This document shows positions 1 to 7,820 of a stretch of 16,134 nucleotides of DNA, piece after piece. The DNA is taken from contig JAFGIT010000367.1 of NCBI GenBank assembly GCA_016929465.1, forward strand, positions 1 through 16,134, read 5' to 3'. How positions within the stretch are numbered: position 1 is the first letter of the stretch; every line of letters begins with the position of its first letter. A program made the position numbers and the translations under genes. The DNA is from JAFGIT01 sp016929465 [NCBI: Candidatus Coatesbacteria bacterium] (GTDB taxonomy: Bacteria > B130-G9). Below the pieces are notes generated by a model. The model had not been told where the DNA came from, did no database searches, and was given only the letters and a program-made list of their open reading frames with translations.

Positions 1-207
1 CATATTGCCGAATGGAGATTGAACTCGAGGGACATTGGTGACGCCTGGCTCAAGGAGGATAGTCCGAAGAGAGTATGGCTTATAGTCACGCACGCCGATT
101 ATGATCGGCTGGCATCCGTTATGGACGAACTCGGGCCCTATGTAGATGTCGTAGATGAGATTAAGAAAGGCTGGAGCGGGGCCTATCTGCTCCAGCTCAA
201 AGAATGA
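1..207 (+). CDS. GT39-type membrane glycosyltransferase, C-terminal fragment (5' end outside window)
   Basis: The reading frame is open from base 1 to a TGA at 205-207 and encodes the last 68 residues of a protein that starts upstream. An internal TTG at 19 could be taken as a start, but the frame has no stop before it and no Shine-Dalgarno sequence. The tail resembles the end of the next gene: a hydrophobic strand (VWLIVTHADYD here, FWVIITNPKKD there), a Y..L/V..I spacer, then G.SGA.LL.L/I near the C-terminus. This soluble extracytoplasmic tail follows the membrane part in ArnT/GT39-like enzymes, so I infer that the gene is a tandem relative of its neighbour. Only 12 bases separate the two, so they are probably co-transcribed. 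The catalytic part is not visible, so the family call rests on the tail alone. Confidence 0.6.
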   Translation, partial: HIAEWRLNSRDIGDAWLKEDSPKRVWLIVTHADYDRLASVMDELGPYVDVVDEIKKGWSGAYLLQLKE

Positions 208-219
208 GCTTGCGGACTA

Positions 220-1758
220 GTGGCTCCAAATAAGACCGGAAATGGAATTGACGTTCTGATGCTATGCCCCAAGAAGCAGAATTTGATAGTCGCGGGTCTG
301 GTCGTTCTCGGCATAGTGGTTCGGCTTGTTGTCTTTCTCTATAACAGAGGCTTTTGGCAGGATGAGGCATCGCTCGCGCTGAATTTGGTGGACCTCTCGT
401 ACTCCGAGCTTCTGGGGCGCCTGGAGAACGCGCAAGTTGCTCCCCCGCTATTCTTGATCATCTCGAAGTTCATGGGGCAGCTCTTCGGGCTCTCGGAATA
501 CTCCTTGAGATTGCTGCCACTTTTATCGGGCTGCTTCTCACTCTTGATCGTCGCCAAACTGATCCGACGCCTAGTTCCCGACCCGATAGGCATGTTCGCC
601 ATAGCCGTTTACTCCCTTGGGTTCTCCCACATAGACTACGCGACGAATTTCAAGCAATACTCGACTGATGAACTATCGGCCGCGATCATCCTGCTGATAG
701 GCCTTTCCTGGGACCGGCTATCCAATCGCAGTTTGTATGTCACGGCAGCTCTTCTGCCCTTTCTGCTCTGGCTTTCCTACACTTCCGCCTTTCTCCTCTC
801 GGGGCTTGTCCTCATCGCTTGTCTCTCGGCATTAAGAACAAAAGCAGCCGCAAGGATTCACGCCTTCGCTATAATGTTGGCCTCCACAATCACATCGATG
901 GTCTCAGTGTATCTGGCAGCTGCGCGAAACTCGATCGGGCATGGGATAATGACCCAATACTGGCTCGCTGCGGGGGGATTCCCAGGAGGAGAGTTCGGCT
1001 GGTGGCCGGTCCGCAATGTTGTCGAGGTACTCGGTTCCTCCATCGGTGTAACGCGGGGACCGGCATTCGCCCTGTCCGTCGATCCATACAATCTTATTGC
1101 AGCCTCCTTCGTGACTTTTATCTGCATCCTTGGAGCATGGAGGTTGAGCGAGGGAAAAACCTATCGCTTCGGCATTATATCGGCCGCTTTATTGCTTTCA
1201 GCGCTGGCGGCAAGCCTGATTCGAGGATATCCCCTGGTTGGCGGCAGACTGACATCCTATTTCGCGCCTATAGCGTTCGCCGCTCTCGCCGCGGGCCTCG
1301 AATCATTTCACCGAATTATGGAACGAGCAAGGGCTGGCCGGACTGCACACTTCCTTGCAGCGATTCTCCTCTGCACGACCATCTTCCAGCTATTCGCATC
1401 CGGCGGACAGCTATTCGTCAGGCAAGACGTAAGAGATGTCGCGCGCGAGATATATAAGCGAGGAAGACCCGGCATTCCAATATTGGTCGATCCGCCAGCG
1501 CACAATATTTTCAGGCTATATGGGGGCCCCTTATTGAGCAGAAAGATAGTCTGGCTGAAGAACTCGGAGGACCGAGTGAAGTCCCTGGATAGCGGCTGGA
1601 TAGAGGCCGGAAGACCTGCAGAATTCTGGGTCATAATCACGAATCCGAAGAAGGATGAACTGAATAAATTCGGTGTCGCGATCAGCCAATATGCGACGCT
1701 GAAGGACCTTATAACGGAGGGCGATAGCGGAGCAGTTTTGCTCGAGATTCGCCCGTGA
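220..1758 (+). CDS. GT39/ArnT-like polytopic membrane glycosyltransferase
   Basis: This 512-residue protein has about ten hydrophobic segments (first at residues 22-41, others near 100-115, 172-205, 215-235, 295-310, 318-335, 345-360 and 378-395) and a soluble C-terminal domain of about 110 residues. The first outside loop carries FWQDEA (residues 45-50), matching the acidic pair that ArnT/PMT-type (GT39/GT-C fold) enzymes use to bind metal and the polyprenyl-phosphate sugar donor. The expected role is sugar transfer from a lipid carrier to a lipid, glycan or protein on the outer face of the inner membrane; donor and acceptor cannot be told. The GTG at 220 gives the longest protein, but an ATG at 259 puts the first helix closer to the N-terminus and has a weak GGAA upstream, so it is equally likely. 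It lies 12 bases after a related gene tail and 33 before another GT39-like gene. Confidence 0.85.
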   Translation: MAPNKTGNGIDVLMLCPKKQNLIVAGLVVLGIVVRLVVFLYNRGFWQDEASLALNLVDLSYSELLGRLENAQVAPPLFLIISKFMGQLFGLSEYSLRLLPLLSGCFSLLIVAKLIRRLVPDPIGMFAIAVYSLGFSHIDYATNFKQYSTDELSAAIILLIGLSWDRLSNRSLYVTAALLPFLLWLSYTSAFLLSGLVLIACLSALRTKAAARIHAFAIMLASTITSMVSVYLAAARNSIGHGIMTQYWLAAGGFPGGEFGWWPVRNVVEVLGSSIGVTRGPAFALSVDPYNLIAASFVTFICILGAWRLSEGKTYRFGIISAALLLSALAASLIRGYPLVGGRLTSYFAPIAFAALAAGLESFHRIMERARAGRTAHFLAAILLCTTIFQLFASGGQLFVRQDVRDVAREIYKRGRPGIPILVDPPAHNIFRLYGGPLLSRKIVWLKNSEDRVKSLDSGWIEAGRPAEFWVIITNPKKDELNKFGVAISQYATLKDLITEGDSGAVLLEIRP

Positions 1759-1791
1759 TACGAGAGGACCGGTACAAGGCTCGGAGTTGAA

Positions 1792-3474
1792 ATGAGGACC
1801 GAACAAAATCCGTCGGAGCTAACGACATGGGTCATGGCGGCCGCTCTGTGCGTCTTTGTCCTGGGGGCGTACTGCCTTCTGCCATGTAGAAGTCCGAACG
1901 GCGATAATATCGGCTACTTCCTCACTGCGCAAAGCCTGATTGAGGAGGGGAACTTCGACCTGGACGAATTCAATTCCCCGTGCTTCGATATAACCACGAT
2001 TCGGCACGGCGTCCACAGATACTCCCTCTATCCAATTGGGCCGACAGTAGTGCTCTACCCATTTTTTCTATTTATGAGAGCGCTCGGTATCTCGATTGCC
2101 GCGGAGACACTCGCTGCCTTCGTTGCCAAGCTCTTCATGGCTTTGACAAGCGCGGTTCTGTTCATGGTCTTCGCTCGTATCGTCAATCGGGCATGGGCGC
2201 TCATTTTGTCACTGGGCTTCGCCTTCGCGTCACCGGTCTTCTCGAACTGCGCATCGGAGTACTGGAGCCATGCTCCGGCCATTCTATTTGCATCGATAAG
2301 TATATACGCTGCGATGCAAAGGAGCAGCGTCATCTCCGCCCTGGTGCTGGGATTTGCATCAGCTCTGGCAGTATTATCGAGGCCACAGGTTGGGATTGGG
2401 ATAGCTGCACTGCTCCTCTACTGGCTTTCCTATCAATCGCTGAGAAGATGGGCAATATTCGCGGCACCGATCATTCTCATCGCCATTTCGTGGGGCTTAT
2501 TGGGAATCGCGATCTGTGGAGATCCATTGGGACCGTACGTATTGCGCCACAACGAGAGTCCCGGCTTCGGTGATCCTGCCCTCTGGAGCTTTTTGCTCAG
2601 CCCTTCGAGAGGATTGCTTGTGTACTTCCCGCTTTCAGCGCTTGCGCTGTATATCGCGCTCAGAGACCTCGCATTTCTTCCGCGCTCTATTTGGCGCAGG
2701 TTGCGGTCCGCCTGGAATCGGCTAGCAAACCATCCAATGCCGGAGATGAACCGCCTATCGATTGACGACTTGAGATCGGCCTCGGGGATAGCGGTTGTCG
2801 GAGGCATTTTAATGTACGCGTCGTATTTCAATTGGACAGGTGGCTGGTGCTATGGGAATAGGTTCACGTCGGATCTCTCTCCGTGGATTTTGATTCAATG
2901 TGCTGCTCTTCTGCGAGAATTGCGTGAATCCAAATGGCTTAGGGTAACTGCTCTCGCTCTTCTATCGCTGGGATTTCTCATCAATCTGCCGGGTGCCATT
3001 GACGGCTACGCGGATTGGTGCTGGGCGACTGATCTCACCGACAACTGGTCCCTCGAGAGAAGCCAGGTTTACTGCTCGTGGCTGGGCCTCCTGGGCCTCT
3101 CTAATGTTCAGCTTTCGATACAGGTCGAAGCAGAAGCCAAATACGACCGACTTGACCAGCTCTGGGCAGTGGTCAGATTGGACAATCCCACTCGTACTAG
3201 ATATACAAGGTCTTGGATGGCGGTCTGGGGCAGGGATCGAGATACCGAGCCTTTCGAATTCTGTCGGGTCATCGAGGGTCCCAGCGGCATCATCTATCAT
3301 GGAGACCGGCGCTCCCTGAATATCCCGATGAATGGCTTTCTGGATACGTGCAGCCACAGTGAGGTGAAAGTGGAATTCGCATTCACAAATGAGTCCCTGG
3401 AGAGAGTCAGCAATATTGCTGCTATTATTATCGAAAGAGAAATCGCATCTGATCGAGAAAGCGATTCAGACTGA
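1792..3474 (+). CDS. GT39-like polytopic membrane protein, probable glycosyltransferase
   Basis: The protein has 560 residues with an N-terminal helix (about 12-30) followed by SPNGDNIGYFL, in which an acidic residue (D38) sits at the start of the first outside loop, as in GT-C fold enzymes. About nine more hydrophobic segments follow up to residue 400, then a hydrophilic C-terminal region of about 150 residues. The loop IRHGVHRYSLYPIG, with Y-P-I-G just before a helix, is a pattern I associate with lipid-linked-sugar transferases, so a glycosyltransferase role is inferred. It differs clearly from the preceding gene and may use another substrate. The ATG is supported by GGAG at 1783-1786. The gene starts 33 bases after its neighbour on the same strand and probably belongs to the same transcript. 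A membrane protein of unknown role is the alternative. Confidence 0.75.
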   Translation: MRTEQNPSELTTWVMAAALCVFVLGAYCLLPCRSPNGDNIGYFLTAQSLIEEGNFDLDEFNSPCFDITTIRHGVHRYSLYPIGPTVVLYPFFLFMRALGISIAAETLAAFVAKLFMALTSAVLFMVFARIVNRAWALILSLGFAFASPVFSNCASEYWSHAPAILFASISIYAAMQRSSVISALVLGFASALAVLSRPQVGIGIAALLLYWLSYQSLRRWAIFAAPIILIAISWGLLGIAICGDPLGPYVLRHNESPGFGDPALWSFLLSPSRGLLVYFPLSALALYIALRDLAFLPRSIWRRLRSAWNRLANHPMPEMNRLSIDDLRSASGIAVVGGILMYASYFNWTGGWCYGNRFTSDLSPWILIQCAALLRELRESKWLRVTALALLSLGFLINLPGAIDGYADWCWATDLTDNWSLERSQVYCSWLGLLGLSNVQLSIQVEAEAKYDRLDQLWAVVRLDNPTRTRYTRSWMAVWGRDRDTEPFEFCRVIEGPSGIIYHGDRRSLNIPMNGFLDTCSHSEVKVEFAFTNESLERVSNIAAIIIEREIASDRESDSD

Positions 3475-3571
3475 TAGGTCAGATAGGCGTCGCATTCAGG
3501 CCCATGTCGTTGCCCCGCAAGCTCGTTGTCCTCCCTCTCTCGCCATTCGAGGTCGGTCGTTCGATTAGTAG

Positions 3572-3599
3572 TTGAACAAATCGGGACTTTGGGCATATT
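3572..3599 (+). promoter_or_regulatory. Possible sigma70-type promoter before the zinc-protein gene
   Basis: TTGAAC (3572-3577) is separated by 16 bases from CATATT (3594-3599). It lies in the 179-base gap after the third GT gene and 54 bases before the next start codon. A second -10-like TATACT lies at 3608-3613 but has no good -35 partner. The call rests on pattern only. Confidence 0.3.
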
Positions 3600-3653
3600 C
3601 TCTAGTCTATACTCGCTAGGAGATTAACCACTTTGACCGAAGAGTCTTAGGAA

Positions 3654-4067
3654 ATGCCGACATACTGCGAATTCTGTCACAGGCCCGTCCGAGATATGAA
3701 AAAAATGGTCGAGGACACTGGCTTCATCTATTGCAGCGAGGATTGTCACTCGAGAGCGGTGGTGCTATTCGAGGAGGATGTGCGCGAATCGATAAGGCGA
3801 TCTCGCATCGAGAAGTTCCTGTTAGGAGCCGAAGAGGAAGCGCAGCCTGGCTATCCCACACTTCCAAAAGGCGACGTCTCGAGGACCACGATGATCATAG
3901 CCGCATTATATGAGCGCCGTGGGGAATTCAGGAAGGCCATGACCTGCTGGAAGAAGATAGCCCTTCTGCACAGGGGCAATCTGGCCTTGAGAAAGCGCGC
4001 CATGTGCCGAATAAAGGACCTCAAAATCAAATGCTCGGTCAAATGCCACCCGGAGGTGGGCAAGTAG
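3654..4067 (+). CDS. Small treble-clef zinc protein with a TPR-like helical C-terminus
   Basis: This is a 137-residue soluble protein. Residues 5-31 hold C-x2-C-x18-C-x3-C (C5, C8, C27, C31), with YCSEDC at the second pair, the pattern of FCS/TRASH/MYM-like treble-clef zinc fingers. A charged helical stretch (about 38-60) links to a helical pair at about 78-123 whose A.LYERRGEFRKAM.CW.K core reads like one TPR-type hairpin. The ATG has AGGA at 3649-3652, rather close. Two further cysteines near the C-terminus (CSVKC) could also bind metal. I do not recognise a named family. By analogy it could be a small adaptor or a metal or redox sensor. It lies 61 bases upstream of apbE in the same direction, and I cannot tell whether the two are functionally linked. 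Confidence 0.75.
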   Translation: MPTYCEFCHRPVRDMKKMVEDTGFIYCSEDCHSRAVVLFEEDVRESIRRSRIEKFLLGAEEEAQPGYPTLPKGDVSRTTMIIAALYERRGEFRKAMTCWKKIALLHRGNLALRKRAMCRIKDLKIKCSVKCHPEVGK

Positions 4068-4115
4068 CCTCTTCCATGCCGTTCACGCTTAGTCCCTCCG
4101 CCTTGAGACCAAGGT

Positions 4116-4128
4116 TATAATTCGTCCT
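4116..4128 (+). promoter_or_regulatory. Consensus -10 element directly before the apbE start (possible leaderless mRNA)
   Basis: A perfect TATAAT lies at 4116-4121, only seven bases before the ATG at 4129, which is where transcription from this box would begin. No Shine-Dalgarno sequence lies between. No good -35 hexamer is seen about 17 bases upstream, so the box may be chance or depend on an activator. Confidence 0.35.
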
Positions 4129-5181
4129 ATGCAACACGAACGCTCATTCTGGTTCTTGCTGGTCATTGCCGCAATCGCTGCCATCGTGCTGGCATCGCTG
4201 CTCCTACGCGACCTATCGGGAGAGGCCCCGGTATTCAAGGTGGACAACTTCATGCTCGGGACTCTGGTCGAAATACAGGCGTGGGACTCCAAGCTGGATG
4301 AAGAGAGCATTCGTAATTCGATCCAGCGTGCATTCGACAGCATCCGAGCAGTCGAGAATGCGATGTCGGTCAACATCGAGGGCAGTTTCGTCCAGAAGAT
4401 CAATGAATCAGCTGGAGGCCCCCCAGTCGCGGTATCGGACCCCGTCATCTCAGTGATAGAGGAAGCCAATAGGATATCGGAGCTCTCGGACGGCGCTTTT
4501 GACATAACGATCGGAGCAATATGTCACCTTTGGGATTCCTCATCCGAGACGGGCTCCCGTGCCCCTGCACCCGACGTGATCGCCGAGGGCCTCCTAAATG
4601 TGGATTATTCCCGTATCGAGGTCTCTGCCACGGAGGGCGTTGTCCGTCTGCCTGAAACGGGTATGTGGATAGACCTCGGCGGGCTAGCAAAGGGGTATGC
4701 AATCGACGCGGCAGCGGCGGCGCTCAGGAATTCGGGCTTGACCAACTTCATCGTCAATGGCGGAGGAGATATGGCAATTGCAGGAGTCAGGCCCAATGGG
4801 GGCAAATGGAGAATTGGAGTCAGACATCCGAGAAAGCCCGGCGAGCAGATATGCACAATCGGGCTCTCGGACCTCGCGGTCGTCACATCTGGCGATTACG
4901 AGCGATTCTTTGAATTCAACGGGAAAAGATACCACCACATAATGGATCCAAAGACCGGCTATCCCGCAAACAAATGTCAGAGCGTCACCATTGTTGCGAA
5001 GGAGGCAATGCTTGCGGATGCGCTCGCAACGGCAGTGTTCGTCATGGGGCCGGATGCGGGACTTCGGCTCATAGATAGCATGCCCGGGATCGAGGCGTTG
5101 ATCGTAGATGCCGAGGGGCACAACTCGCATTCGAATGGATTCAGACGGTTCCTGCTCGACGGCCCGTTGAAACTCCAATGA
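4129..5181 (+). CDS. apbE: FAD:protein FMN transferase (ApbE family)
   Basis: The protein has 350 residues, the usual ApbE length. One hydrophobic helix (about 8-26) without a lipobox cysteine suggests a signal anchor placing the enzyme outside the inner membrane. Family signatures appear in order: NFMLGTLVEI, IDLGGLAKGYAID (181-193), FIVNGGGDMAIAG, TSGDYERFFE, HHIMDPKTGYP (269-279) and LADALATAVF with D297 and T301, which with A187 match the Mg2+ site. The enzyme moves FMN from FAD onto a Thr/Ser of partner proteins such as RnfG, NqrC or other FMN-binding domain proteins. No such partner is encoded in the window, so its target is elsewhere. The ATG has no clear Shine-Dalgarno site but lies just after a TATAAT box. 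The next gene starts 38 bases later. Confidence 0.95.
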   Translation: MQHERSFWFLLVIAAIAAIVLASLLLRDLSGEAPVFKVDNFMLGTLVEIQAWDSKLDEESIRNSIQRAFDSIRAVENAMSVNIEGSFVQKINESAGGPPVAVSDPVISVIEEANRISELSDGAFDITIGAICHLWDSSSETGSRAPAPDVIAEGLLNVDYSRIEVSATEGVVRLPETGMWIDLGGLAKGYAIDAAAAALRNSGLTNFIVNGGGDMAIAGVRPNGGKWRIGVRHPRKPGEQICTIGLSDLAVVTSGDYERFFEFNGKRYHHIMDPKTGYPANKCQSVTIVAKEAMLADALATAVFVMGPDAGLRLIDSMPGIEALIVDAEGHNSHSNGFRRFLLDGPLKLQ

Positions 5182-5219
5182 GCTCGAATTGCAGGCGATT
5201 GGAGGGCTAACTCTAACGT

Positions 5220-6410
5220 ATGGGAACTCATCCCGACATCTCGGTCATCATAGTCAGCTACAATAGTGCAGCATACATTGTAAGATGTATCGAAAGCCTG
5301 GTAGCGGCCTCGGAGGACGTGCAATTCGAGGTCATACTGGTCGATAATGCATCAATAGATGATACCCCGAAAGTCGCAGCCGAGCGCTTTGGCGAGACCA
5401 GTTGGTTCAACCTGATCGAGAGCAAGCAGAATCTCGGCTTCGGCAAGGCGTGCAATCTCGGGGTGGAGAGAGCCTGCGGCGAGTACGTTCTGCTTCTCAA
5501 TCCCGATGTATTCCTACTGCCCGGCGCCCTTCGAGCTTTGCTCGATGATGTCAGTCACCTCGATGGATTCGGCGCAGCGATGGGTCGTACATTCTGGGAT
5601 GACAGCCTTGAGTTTCAGGTCTCCTCACTCAAGGAGCTTAGCCCATTGGCGTCAGTGGTTCAGATGACGACAATTCGCCGGTTCCTCGGCGGTATATTCG
5701 AGGATCTCTGGGAGATGGACTGGGCGATGTGGGGAAGCGAGGAGCCATTCGAGGTTATGGGCGTTCCTGGTGGCTTTATGTTGATGCCGACGGACCTTTT
5801 CAGGACTCTGGCTGGCTTCGACAATCGATTCTTCATGTACTTCGAGGATAATGATCTCTGTTTGCGGATAAGAAAGGCCGGACGCAAGATATTCTGCCTG
5901 CCGAATGCAGGTGCCATTCACTATTGCGGCCAGAGCTTGAGGAATTATACCGGTCAGATGGCCATGGTCCAGGAACAGAGCCTTCTCAGTTTCTATAAGA
6001 AGCACTTCCCGGTACTCGGGAGGCTCCTGTTGGTGGCAATTCGCGCCGACAAAATGGCAAGAACCGCCGCGAAGTGCCTTCTCGGACTCCTTGCCGGCAA
6101 GGGGAGTAGCTCCGAAGTGCCAGTCGGAGGGCCCGACGGGATCGAACTTAAATGGGAGAGCATACCGGGGGCGGAATACTACTACCTCGAAGTCACGCAG
6201 GACCCCTGCTTCTTGCATCGGGTGGGCGCCCGTGTGACGGGAATCAGCTACTTGCTCCGCCATAAAGCTTATCAGATGCTGAATTCGGATGTATATTTTT
6301 GGCGAGCAGTCCCGATGAGGGGGACATGTCGGGCAGGGAGGATCCAATCGGGACGGTTTCGTATTACAGGAGACTTGGTGAAGAGGGGAATTTTGGGCAA
6401 TGCGAAATAG
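5220..6410 (+). CDS. GT2 family glycosyltransferase with C-terminal FnIII-like domain
   Basis: Residues 1-270 form a GT-A fold GT2 enzyme of the rhamnosyltransferase type: VSYN (12-15), DNAS (42-45) for nucleotide-sugar binding, NPD (94-96) as the metal-binding DxD-like triad, GVPGGFML before the acceptor site and YFEDND (207-212) with the probable catalytic acid. After a linker, residues about 301-385 form a separate beta-rich domain: L-K-W at 310-312, PGAEYYYLEVTQDPCF (316-331), a V.GISY strand and VYFWRAV (358-364). That order matches fibronectin type III-like modules of bacterial surface proteins, which are unusual on GT2 enzymes. The enzyme probably adds a sugar to a cytoplasmic-face glycan intermediate, and the extra domain may bind glycan or a partner. 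GGAGGG at 5201-5206 is a somewhat distant Shine-Dalgarno site. The gene overlaps the next by 11 bases. Confidence 0.9.
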   Translation: MGTHPDISVIIVSYNSAAYIVRCIESLVAASEDVQFEVILVDNASIDDTPKVAAERFGETSWFNLIESKQNLGFGKACNLGVERACGEYVLLLNPDVFLLPGALRALLDDVSHLDGFGAAMGRTFWDDSLEFQVSSLKELSPLASVVQMTTIRRFLGGIFEDLWEMDWAMWGSEEPFEVMGVPGGFMLMPTDLFRTLAGFDNRFFMYFEDNDLCLRIRKAGRKIFCLPNAGAIHYCGQSLRNYTGQMAMVQEQSLLSFYKKHFPVLGRLLLVAIRADKMARTAAKCLLGLLAGKGSSSEVPVGGPDGIELKWESIPGAEYYYLEVTQDPCFLHRVGARVTGISYLLRHKAYQMLNSDVYFWRAVPMRGTCRAGRIQSGRFRITGDLVKRGILGNAK

Positions 6411-7512
6411 GGAATTCGAGCCGCCGGCGGATATCCAGATTGCGAACTATGGGCATCCTGGCGACCTCAGCAAAATACTGTCGATCATGGAGGGAGCCTT
6501 TGACCGATCTTTCTCAGAGAAGCACTGGGAATGGAAATATCACGGCAGCCTCATGGGTCACGCTGGCAGCATTGTCATGGTGGACGGGAATGCTATAGTC
6601 GGCCACTGGGGATTCAGCGCAGTCAGATACAAGATAGGCTCCGGCGTCTATATCGGATACGTCTCATTCGATATGGCAATCGATAGAAACGTCTTCGGCC
6701 GGAGAGATGCTGCGGTCCGTCTCCTCCGACTCGGAAAGATGGCATACCACATAATTGAGGCGAAAGGGGCCGTATTCGGCTCGGGATTCCCTAACACTAA
6801 TTCGCTGTTTTTAGGGATCAAGAGGCTCGGATGGATGCCGCTTCTTCACATTCCTAACATGGCCTGCTATCTCAGGCTAGAGCCGTTCCTGCGGAGAAGA
6901 TTGAAGAGTAGAGTGCTCGTGAAGGCTGTGAGCTTGCCATGGCGAGCGGTGGTCAAGGTCGGCCTCTACGCGAGGTTCCTCGATTTGTGGCCCTCATGGG
7001 GAAGGAAGATAAGGAAGGTCGAAAGATTCGACCAGCGTGTCAATGTCTTGTGGGAAAACGTCTCGCGGAAAATTGGGAATGCTGTCGTCCGCGACATGGA
7101 GTATCTGAATTGGCGCTATTGCGACCCGCTGAAACCCGTCTATCACAAATTCGTGGCGGAGCGCAAAGATGAAGTAGTCGGCTATATCGTTCTCAGACTC
7201 ATGGAGGATGGGGATGGCGTCAAACAGGCTCTAATTGCGGACATACTCGCTAAGGACCATCATCCGCTGATCGCATCTCAGCTGATATTGACCGCGGTTC
7301 GCTTCGCGGTAAAGAACCACTGCGACGTGGTCAGAGCCTGGTGCCTCAAACACTCCCCTTACATGCTGTTTCTCCGCGCAGTGGGCTTTCTGAAGCGCAA
7401 GTCGCTGGTCTATTTCGTGCTGAGGCCCTGGACACCCAATCCGAAAATCGCAAGACAGGTGATCAAGGCAGCCGCGTGGCATGTGATGATGGGTGATTCG
7501 GATTCAGTCTGA
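6400..7512 (+). CDS. GNAT-type N-acyltransferase, two-lobed, 370 residues
   Basis: The N-terminal half has the shape of a GNAT acyl-CoA transferase: an entry helix with HWEWKY, a V.VDGNAIVGHWGF strand-turn-strand, G.VYIGYVSFDMAI, then GRRDAA at the position of the pantetheine-binding loop, and GSGFPNTNS followed by a GW turn. The second half (about 225-350) repeats a GNAT-like order: LNWRYCDP, a V.ERKDEVVGYIVLRL strand pair and a late helix before VVRAWC. Large two-lobed GNAT proteins of this type occur in polysaccharide clusters and may acylate amino-sugars or amino groups; the substrate is unknown. The ATG lies within the end of the GT2 gene in another frame, with GAGGGG at 6383-6388 as Shine-Dalgarno site, so the two are probably translationally coupled and may act on the same glycan. 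FemAB-like function is the alternative. Confidence 0.78.
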   Translation: MRNREFEPPADIQIANYGHPGDLSKILSIMEGAFDRSFSEKHWEWKYHGSLMGHAGSIVMVDGNAIVGHWGFSAVRYKIGSGVYIGYVSFDMAIDRNVFGRRDAAVRLLRLGKMAYHIIEAKGAVFGSGFPNTNSLFLGIKRLGWMPLLHIPNMACYLRLEPFLRRRLKSRVLVKAVSLPWRAVVKVGLYARFLDLWPSWGRKIRKVERFDQRVNVLWENVSRKIGNAVVRDMEYLNWRYCDPLKPVYHKFVAERKDEVVGYIVLRLMEDGDGVKQALIADILAKDHHPLIASQLILTAVRFAVKNHCDVVRAWCLKHSPYMLFLRAVGFLKRKSLVYFVLRPWTPNPKIARQVIKAAAWHVMMGDSDSV

Positions 7513-7577
7513 GGCGGTTCGATTGTGTCCGGATTCGGTCACGCGACGCGCAGTCTCGCTACGAGCTGAATCGGAAA

Positions 7578-7631
7578 AACTGTCCCTTTTTGCACAGTTG
7601 GCCTGTTTTTGCTGTCCCTTTTGGGACAGTT
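7578..7631. repeat. REP-like paired palindromes built on CTGTCCC/GGGACAG
   Basis: CTGTCCCTTTT occurs twice, at 7580-7590 and 7612-7622. The second copy is part of a perfect hairpin, CTGTCCC-TTTT-GGGACAG (7612-7629). The first forms a degenerate version, AACTGT...ACAGTT (7578-7599). AACTGTCCC (7578-7586) also pairs over 9 bases with GGGACAGTT (7623-7631). No T-run follows, so it does not look like an intrinsic terminator. Sequences built on GGGACAG pairs are known as dispersed REP elements linked to IS200-like RAYT transposases; that link is from memory, and no transposase is seen here. Confidence 0.5.
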
Positions 7632-7653
7632 CGATAATCGGCGTATTATATAT

Positions 7654-7688
7654 ATATGCTGAGATATAGATGTATATATTGAGCATAT
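7654..7688. repeat. AT-rich inverted repeat (ATATGCT / AGCATAT)
   Basis: The arms ATATGCT (7654-7660) and AGCATAT (7682-7688) are perfect complements separated by 21 AT-rich bases, following a TATATATA tract. The region would melt easily and could be a promoter-proximal or protein-binding site, or simply low-complexity DNA. Confidence 0.35.
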
Positions 7689-7775
7689 TTGACTATTTTG
7701 CGGACCATGTGATCTTCCTAGTGCATACCGCATCGAAATCGGACATCTGCTCCTAACTCGCCTTATAGACGGAGA

Positions 7776-7820
7776 CTCTGAACTTTCAGAGCCAGGTTGG
7801 CACGGAACCTGCTTATTTTT
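7776..7820 (+). terminator. Two stacked hairpins ending in a T-rich tract, terminator or attenuator candidate
   Basis: The first hairpin is CTCTGA-ACTT-TCAGAG (7776-7791). The second is CAGGTT-N7-AACCTG (7793-7811), followed by CTTATTTTT (7812-7820). A 6-bp stem with a T-rich tail fits a weak intrinsic terminator on the plus strand. It ends about 30 bases before the Shine-Dalgarno site of the 7862 gene, so it could separate that gene from upstream transcription or act as an attenuator. Confidence 0.4.

Noticed and set aside
819-1457. 212-codon frame within the first complete GT39 gene
   Set aside because: It is an out-of-frame shadow with arginine-rich low-quality composition and no family features.
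7515-7530. GGTTCGATT, similar to a tRNA T-loop
   Set aside because: No acceptor, D or anticodon stems can be formed around it, and it directly follows a stop codon.
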